A stretch of DNA of 9,011 nt from an uncultured Actinoplanes sp. (lineage in GTDB: Bacteria > Actinomycetota > Actinomycetes > Mycobacteriales > Micromonosporaceae), in assembly GCA_934667465.1 (NCBI GenBank), contig CAKUMG010000169.1:1-9011 (forward strand), written 5' to 3'. The position numbers and the translations under genes were made by a program. Below the pieces are notes generated by a model that was given only the letters and a program-made list of their open reading frames with translations, had not been told where the DNA came from and did not search any database. Below are positions 5,698 through 9,011 of the stretch, piece after piece (the stretch's first letter is position 1; each line of letters opens with the position of its first letter).

Positions 5698-6519
5698 ATG
5701 CGGACGCCACGTTGGGCAGGGCTCGGGATCGCTTCGATGACGGCGGTCGCGCTCGCGGCGGGTGGATGTTCCACGGAAAGTGACGGCACCCCCGGTGCCA
5801 CGGCGTCCACCGGCGCGTCCGCGGGAGCCGAGCCGACCTCGTCGTCGAGCGGTGCCCCCGCCGACCCGGCCGCCGCGGAGGCGCTGGGCGCCGCGACCGC
5901 GAAGCTCGGCACCACGAGCTTCAAGGTGACCGTGACGTCGGGCGCCGGCCTGAAGATCGTCGGCCTGATGGACCCGCCGAACGGCGCCGGCACGGTCGAT
6001 GCCACCGCCACCGGCACCAACACCGAGGTGCAGATCAAGACGCTGCTCGTCGGACAGGACCTCTACCTGCAGGTCCCCGGCGTCACCAAGGCCGGCACCT
6101 GGACCCACGTCGATGTCGCGCGGCTGCCCGAAGGCGCCAACGTCGGGCTGCGACCGGGCCAGATCGACCCGGTCAACACCGCCGACCTGCTCAAGTCGAC
6201 CACCGACGTGCGGCAGACCACGCCGGGCAGCTTCGAGGGCAGCCTCGACCTGACCAAGGCCGCGAGCGTCGCCGGCGTCGACCAGAAGACCATCACCACC
6301 TACGGCGACCAGGCGCAGGACGTCCCGTTCACCGCGGGCGTCGACGCCGAGGGCCGGCTCTCCGCGCTGACCGTCCAGCTGCCCGCCGTGAACGGTCAGC
6401 AGGCGCAGCCGCTCGAGGTGCTCTACAGCGACTACGGCACCAAGGTCGACGCCGCCCGCCCGGCCGCGGCCGAGATCACCGAGGCGCCGGACAGCCTCTA
6501 CACGAGCCTGGGCGGCTGA
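5698..6519 (+). CDS. Lipoprotein, paralogue of the preceding gene
   Basis: A 273-residue secreted lipoprotein. The ATG at 5698 is supported by GGGAGG (5686-5691) six bases upstream and by the signal peptide it opens: MRTPR, a hydrophobic core, and lipobox AGGC with Cys24. The lipobox has Ala at -3 and Gly at -2, so it is slightly unusual. A Ser/Thr/Ala-rich spacer of about 30 residues (25-56) follows. The domain beyond it aligns block by block with the upstream lipoprotein: ATAKL (66-70), GQDLYLQVPG (119-128), TWTHVDVARL (134-143), DPVNTADLL (157-165), FEGSLDLT (179-186), DVPFTAGVDAEGRLS (208-222) and LYSDYGT (242-248). The MxM pairs of the paralogue are replaced by Val/Thr pairs here (KVTVT). 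The likely fold is the same LppX/LprG-like half-barrel, by inference. A strong terminator follows 46 bases after the stop. Confidence 0.9.
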   Translation: MRTPRWAGLGIASMTAVALAAGGCSTESDGTPGATASTGASAGAEPTSSSSGAPADPAAAEALGAATAKLGTTSFKVTVTSGAGLKIVGLMDPPNGAGTVDATATGTNTEVQIKTLLVGQDLYLQVPGVTKAGTWTHVDVARLPEGANVGLRPGQIDPVNTADLLKSTTDVRQTTPGSFEGSLDLTKAASVAGVDQKTITTYGDQAQDVPFTAGVDAEGRLSALTVQLPAVNGQQAQPLEVLYSDYGTKVDAARPAAAEITEAPDSLYTSLGG

Positions 6520-6565
6520 CCTCCCGGAGATCGGCACGGCCTCACGCCGCGCCCTGCTCCGCGTC

Positions 6566-6611
6566 CACGACGAAGGCGGGACCACCACACGGTGGCCCCG
6601 CCTTCGTCGTG
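6566..6611 (+). terminator. Strong intrinsic terminator after the second lipoprotein gene
   Basis: The 15-base arm at 6566-6580 (CACGACGAAGGCGGG) pairs perfectly with 6597-6611. After an A/C mismatch, CCACC (6582-6586) pairs with GGTGG (6591-6595) over an ACAC loop. This 46-base structure is the longest stem in the window. There is no T-tract; instead the 16-bp repeat array starts at its 3' foot. Confidence 0.85.
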
Positions 6612-6827
6612 AGCGTGCGAGATCGTGAGCGTGCGAGATCGTGAGCGTGCGAGATCGTGAGCGTGCGAGATCGTGAGCGTGCGAGATCGTGAGCGCGCGA
6701 GATCGTGAGCGCGCGAGGCCGTGAGCGCGCGAGGCCGTGAGCGCGCGAGGCCGTGAGCGCGCGAGGCCGTGGGTAAGCCGTGAGCAAGTGGGTCGGTGAG
6801 CGGGCGAAGCCGTGAGCGGGCGAACCG
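6609..6827. repeat. 16-bp tandem repeat array, 14 units
   Basis: Units 1-5 (6609-6688) are identical: GTGAGCGTGCGAGATC. Unit 6 changes T to C at position 8. Units 7-10 (6705-6768) are identical: GTGAGCGCGCGAGGCC. Unit 11 is shortened to 11 bp (6769-6779). Units 12-14 (6780-6827) are diverged, for example GTGAGCGGGCGAAGCC. The array fills most of 6520-6870, between the terminator and the glycosylase promoter; the rest of that gap shows nothing else. Sixteen is not a multiple of three, so no constant peptide is encoded. The order of variants reads like stepwise local duplication. Confidence 0.95.
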
Positions 6828-6835
6828 GCGCCGGC

Positions 6836-6871
6836 TTGAAGATGCGCGGAAGCGGGTACCGTTGCCCGACG
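6836..6871 (+). promoter_or_regulatory. Probable leaderless promoter of the DNA glycosylase gene
   Basis: TTGAAG (6836-6841) could be a -35 and TACCGT (6857-6862) a -10, with a 15-bp spacer, slightly short. The -10 ends eight bases before the GTG at 6871, and no good Shine-Dalgarno site lies in between. Transcription would begin at or next to the start codon. The promoter lies nine bases downstream of the last 16-bp repeat unit. Confidence 0.4.
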
Positions 6872-7677
6872 TGCCAGAGGGACACACCATTCATCGGCTC
6901 GCTGCCCGCCACCGCGAGCTCTTCGCCGGTCAGGCGGTCACCATCGACAGCCCGCAGGGGCGGTTCGCGGACGGCGCCGCGCTGCTCAGCGGCCGGCGGC
7001 TAGGGGACACCGAGGCCTACGGCAAGCATCTGCTCCACCACTTCGACGGCGAGCTGACCCTGCACATCCATCTCGGGCTGTACGGGAAGTTCGCCGACGG
7101 CGCCCTGCCCGCCCCCGCGCCGGTCGGGCAGCTGCGTATGCGGATGACGGGGGAGCGGCACTGGCTGGAACTGCGCGGGCCCACCGCCTGCGAGGTGTTC
7201 GAGCCCGGGGACGTGGCGGCGCTGCGCGGGCGGCTGGGGCAGGATCCGCTCCGCGACGACGCGGATCCCGCGATCGCGTACAAGCGGATCGGTCTCAGCA
7301 CGAAGAACCTGTTCTCGCTGCTGATGGATCAGACCGTGGTGGCCGGTTGCGGGCTGATCTATGCGAACGAGGTGCTGTTCCGGGCCGGGCTCGCGCCGAC
7401 GACGCCGGGGCGCGCCATCGGCGCCGGGCAGTGGCTGGAGATCTGGGACGACCTGCGGGCGCTGATGAAGGAGGGCGTGGTGCGCGGGCGGATCGACACC
7501 GTCCACACCGCGCACACCCCGGAGGCGATGCGGCGGGCGCCGCGGGTGGACCGGCACGGCGGCGAGGTGTACGTCTATCGCCGCTCCGGCCAGCCGTGCC
7601 TGATCTGCGGCACCCCGATCGCCCGCGGCCCGATGGCGGGCCGGAACCTCTACTGGTGTCCGACCTGCCAAGCGTGA
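6871..7677 (+). CDS. nei: Fpg/Nei family DNA glycosylase / AP lyase (Nei1-like)
   Basis: A 268-residue base-excision repair enzyme that removes oxidised bases and cleaves the abasic site. The GTG at 6871 must be the start, because the mature chain has to begin Pro-Glu: Pro2 is the attacking residue and Glu3 the second catalytic residue (PEGHTIHRLA). Lys52 in YGKHL matches the conserved beta-hairpin lysine. The helix-two-turn-helix region is QTVVAGCGLIYANEVLFRAGL (154-174, listed as one stretch only by position). The C-terminal zinc finger has Cys243, 246, 263 and 266 (CxxC-16-CxxC) with Arg258 in its loop. The start PEGHTIHRLA resembles, from memory, mycobacterial Nei1 (Rv2464c) rather than Nei2. 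Unusually, Leu162 stands where the family has Asn in GxGNxY. In-frame starts at 6796-6868 would lie in repeats and block the catalytic proline. It has its own promoter and is convergent with the deacetylase gene. Confidence 0.94.
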   Translation: MPEGHTIHRLAARHRELFAGQAVTIDSPQGRFADGAALLSGRRLGDTEAYGKHLLHHFDGELTLHIHLGLYGKFADGALPAPAPVGQLRMRMTGERHWLELRGPTACEVFEPGDVAALRGRLGQDPLRDDADPAIAYKRIGLSTKNLFSLLMDQTVVAGCGLIYANEVLFRAGLAPTTPGRAIGAGQWLEIWDDLRALMKEGVVRGRIDTVHTAHTPEAMRRAPRVDRHGGEVYVYRRSGQPCLICGTPIARGPMAGRNLYWCPTCQA

Positions 7678-7925
7678 CCAAGCCTGCTGGCGCGACCGGG
7701 CCGGCCAAGCGCGCCTAGCCGGCCAAGCGTGGCCAAGCCGGCCAAGCGCAACCAAACCGGCCGTGCGTGTCCGAGCCGGCCAAGCGCGCCAGCCGGCCGA
7801 GCCCGGCCGAGCCGACCGTGCCGAGCCGACCGTGTGTGACCGGGTCGACCGAGCGTGACAGAGCCGACCGAGCGTGACAGAGCCGACCGAGCGCGACCGG
7901 CACGCCAGACGTGACCGGGCCGGTC
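7670..7925. repeat. Degenerate 19-bp tandem repeat array, about 14 units, filling the convergent gap
   Basis: Units start at 7670, 7689, 7707, 7725, 7744, 7763, 7782, 7799, 7818, 7832, 7851, 7870, 7889 and 7907. Most are 19 bp, some 17-18 and one 14. The left half favours AAGCGTGGCCAAGCCGGCC; the right half favours GAGCGTGACAGAGCCGACC, which occurs twice exactly (7851 and 7870). The first unit starts in the last codons of the glycosylase gene and includes its stop (7675-7677). The last runs into the deacetylase stop (7924-7926, reverse). No conventional terminator hairpin stands out, so the GC-rich array may do that job. Confidence 0.85.
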
Positions 7926-9011
7926 AGTCGCCGGACGACGGCCCCGGCGTGGGCTGCGCGCCCGCGACTCCGGCCGGCGCCGCCGCGGAGGGAGCCAAGG
8001 CCGGCGGCGGCGGGATCGACGGCAGCCCCAGCGTGAAGCGGCTCTTCAGCCACGGGAGCAGCGTCTCGTAGGCGGTGATGGTGTCCGGCTGGTTGAAGTC
8101 GTGGGACAGCACGATCGAGCCGGGCCGGGTCTCCTCCTGCACCACCTTGATCAGGCGCGCGATGTGCTTCTCGCTGTCCTCGCCCTCGGGGTGGTCCCAG
8201 TCGGCCGGGTCGACCTCCCAGTAGAGCGAGACCATGCCGCCCTGGTAGGCCGTCCGGACGAGGCGGTCGGTGAAGTTGCCGCCCGGCGCGCGGAAGAACG
8301 GGATCGGGGCGCCGGGGACCGCGGCGTGGATGGCCGCGTTGGTGCGCTCGAGGTCGGCGCGGATCTTGCCGGGCTTGTCCTTGCCGATGGTGAGGCTATG
8401 GTCCCAGGTGTGGTTGCACAGGGTGTGCCCGGCCGCCACGATGTCGCGCACGAGCTGCGGGTGCCGCTTGACCTGCGATCCGACCAGGCAGAACGTCGCC
8501 TTGACGCCCTGCTCGTCGAGCATCGCGAGCAGCGGCGGGGTGTGCTGCGGGTCGGGCCCGTCGTCGAAGGTCAGCGCCACGGTCGACGTGCCGGTGGTGA
8601 TCAGCGACTGGCCGGGGCCCTCGCCGGGTGGGACCGGGATGACCGGGCCCTGCTCGGGGGCGGGGTCCTCGACGGCCGCCGCGGTCGCGCCGCCGCTGGG
8701 CGCTTCGGGGGCCGGGGCGGCGGGTGAGCCCTTGGCTTCCGGCGTCGGTGCCGCCTCGTCCTTCTTCCCCTGTTCCCGCGTGGCGGGCGCCTGGACCGCG
8801 TTCTGCGGCTCGGTCTTCGGCTTGCCCTGGGTGGCGGCCTCGTGGCCGGCGGCGGCGACCGGGTTGACAGTGGTGTCGCTGTCGCTGCCGCGCTGCTGCT
8901 GAATGGGGAGCCCGATCAACAGCATGCCGGCGGCCACGACGGCGGCGAGGAGCACGCCCTGCCGCGGGCGGCTCGCCTTGAGCCACTTCTCGACCGAGGG
9001 AGTGCCGGGGG
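7924..9011 (-). CDS. Membrane-anchored polysaccharide deacetylase (NodB/CE4), 5' end outside the window
   Basis: A metal-dependent deacetylase of N-acetylated envelope polysaccharides. The frame stays open to the window edge. A GTG at 8955 exists but lacks a Shine-Dalgarno site. The codons before it encode EKWLKASRPRQG, a basic flank suited to the following membrane helix (about 8955-8900), so the true start is probably beyond 9011. After the helix comes a linker rich in Pro, Ala, Glu and Lys (about 8890-8590). The NodB motifs are all present: TFDDGPD (8551-8571, catalytic and metal Asp), NHTWDH (metal His pair), FRAPGGNF, VDPADWD and IVLSHD (catalytic His). A Pro/Ala-rich tail of about 30 residues ends the protein. 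It lies outside the membrane, probably acting on peptidoglycan; the substrate is inferred. It is convergent with the glycosylase gene. Confidence 0.93.
   Translation of the reverse strand, partial: PGTPSVEKWLKASRPRQGVLLAAVVAAGMLLIGLPIQQQRGSDSDTTVNPVAAAGHEAATQGKPKTEPQNAVQAPATREQGKKDEAAPTPEAKGSPAAPAPEAPSGGATAAAVEDPAPEQGPVIPVPPGEGPGQSLITTGTSTVALTFDDGPDPQHTPPLLAMLDEQGVKATFCLVGSQVKRHPQLVRDIVAAGHTLCNHTWDHSLTIGKDKPGKIRADLERTNAAIHAAVPGAPIPFFRAPGGNFTDRLVRTAYQGGMVSLYWEVDPADWDHPEGEDSEKHIARLIKVVQEETRPGSIVLSHDFNQPDTITAYETLLPWLKSRFTLGLPSIPPPPALAPSAAAPAGVAGAQPTPGPSSGD

Noticed and set aside
6609..6827. CRISPR-like array
   Set aside because: Units are contiguous 16-mers without unique spacers, and no cas genes are present. 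The 15-bp and 19-bp arrays fail for the same reason.
6796..6870. N-terminal extension of the DNA glycosylase from the GTG at 6796
   Set aside because: The extension would be translated from repeat units and would bury the catalytic proline, which must be exposed at the N-terminus.
5407..6912. Long reverse-strand open frame with Arg/Ser/His/Ala repeat peptides
   Set aside because: It overlaps a well-supported lipoprotein gene. The repeat peptide arises because a 16-bp unit with no stop in that orientation is read in all three frames. There is no ribosome site or recognisable domain.
1..9011. Mobile element, phage, defence island or biosynthetic cluster
   Set aside because: No transposase, integrase, terminal inverted repeats, defence proteins or synthase domains are visible. 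Gene content is housekeeping and envelope-related with uniform base composition.

Overview
The window is about 70% GC with GTG and TTG starts, Shine-Dalgarno sites of the GGAGG type, several apparently leaderless genes and no insertion sequence, tRNA or rRNA. Together with the protein types this points to a chromosomal segment of a high-GC actinobacterium. From memory of similar proteins (the Pro-rich N-terminus plus three-helix membrane protein, and the long FHA protein) I favour Micromonosporaceae, for example Actinoplanes or a relative. This is inference, not a database result.

Layout: (a) 42-716 +, a small membrane protein with a long charged, Pro-rich cytoplasmic tail. (b) 717-1053, a non-coding region with four GC-rich hairpins, then a cluster of CGCAAC half-sites and a probable leaderless promoter. 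(c) 1054-1857 + and 1913-3121 +, a two-gene arginine catabolic operon: a guanidine-modifying hydrolase of the DDAH/arginine dihydrolase type and ornithine aminotransferase (rocD). (d) 3323-4468 -, convergent with rocD, a long FHA protein whose N-terminal half looks like a diverged PIN/NYN nuclease fold. (e) 4683-5474 + and 5698-6519 +, two tandem paralogous lipoproteins, the first of them methionine-rich. (f) 6871-7677 +, an Fpg/Nei DNA glycosylase. (g) 7924-9011 -, a membrane-anchored polysaccharide deacetylase that runs off the right edge of the window.

The genes are mostly ordinary housekeeping and cell-envelope genes. The surprising part is between them. Four of the intergenic spaces downstream of genes hold tandem repeats, each with its own period: about 32 bp x 2 (3259-3321), 15 bp x 7 (5473-5576), 16 bp x 14 (6609-6827) and 19 bp x 14 (7670-7925). 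Three of the four arrays touch or overlap stop codons, and the last overlaps the stop codons of both convergent genes. They have no spacers, so they are not CRISPR arrays, and they are not conserved coding repeats.

Functionally, arginine to ornithine to glutamate semialdehyde is the only pathway visible. The CGCAAC operator cluster in front of it suggests an Lrp/AsnC-type or similar regulator encoded elsewhere. The lipoproteins and the deacetylase act at the cell envelope. The glycosylase acts in base-excision repair.
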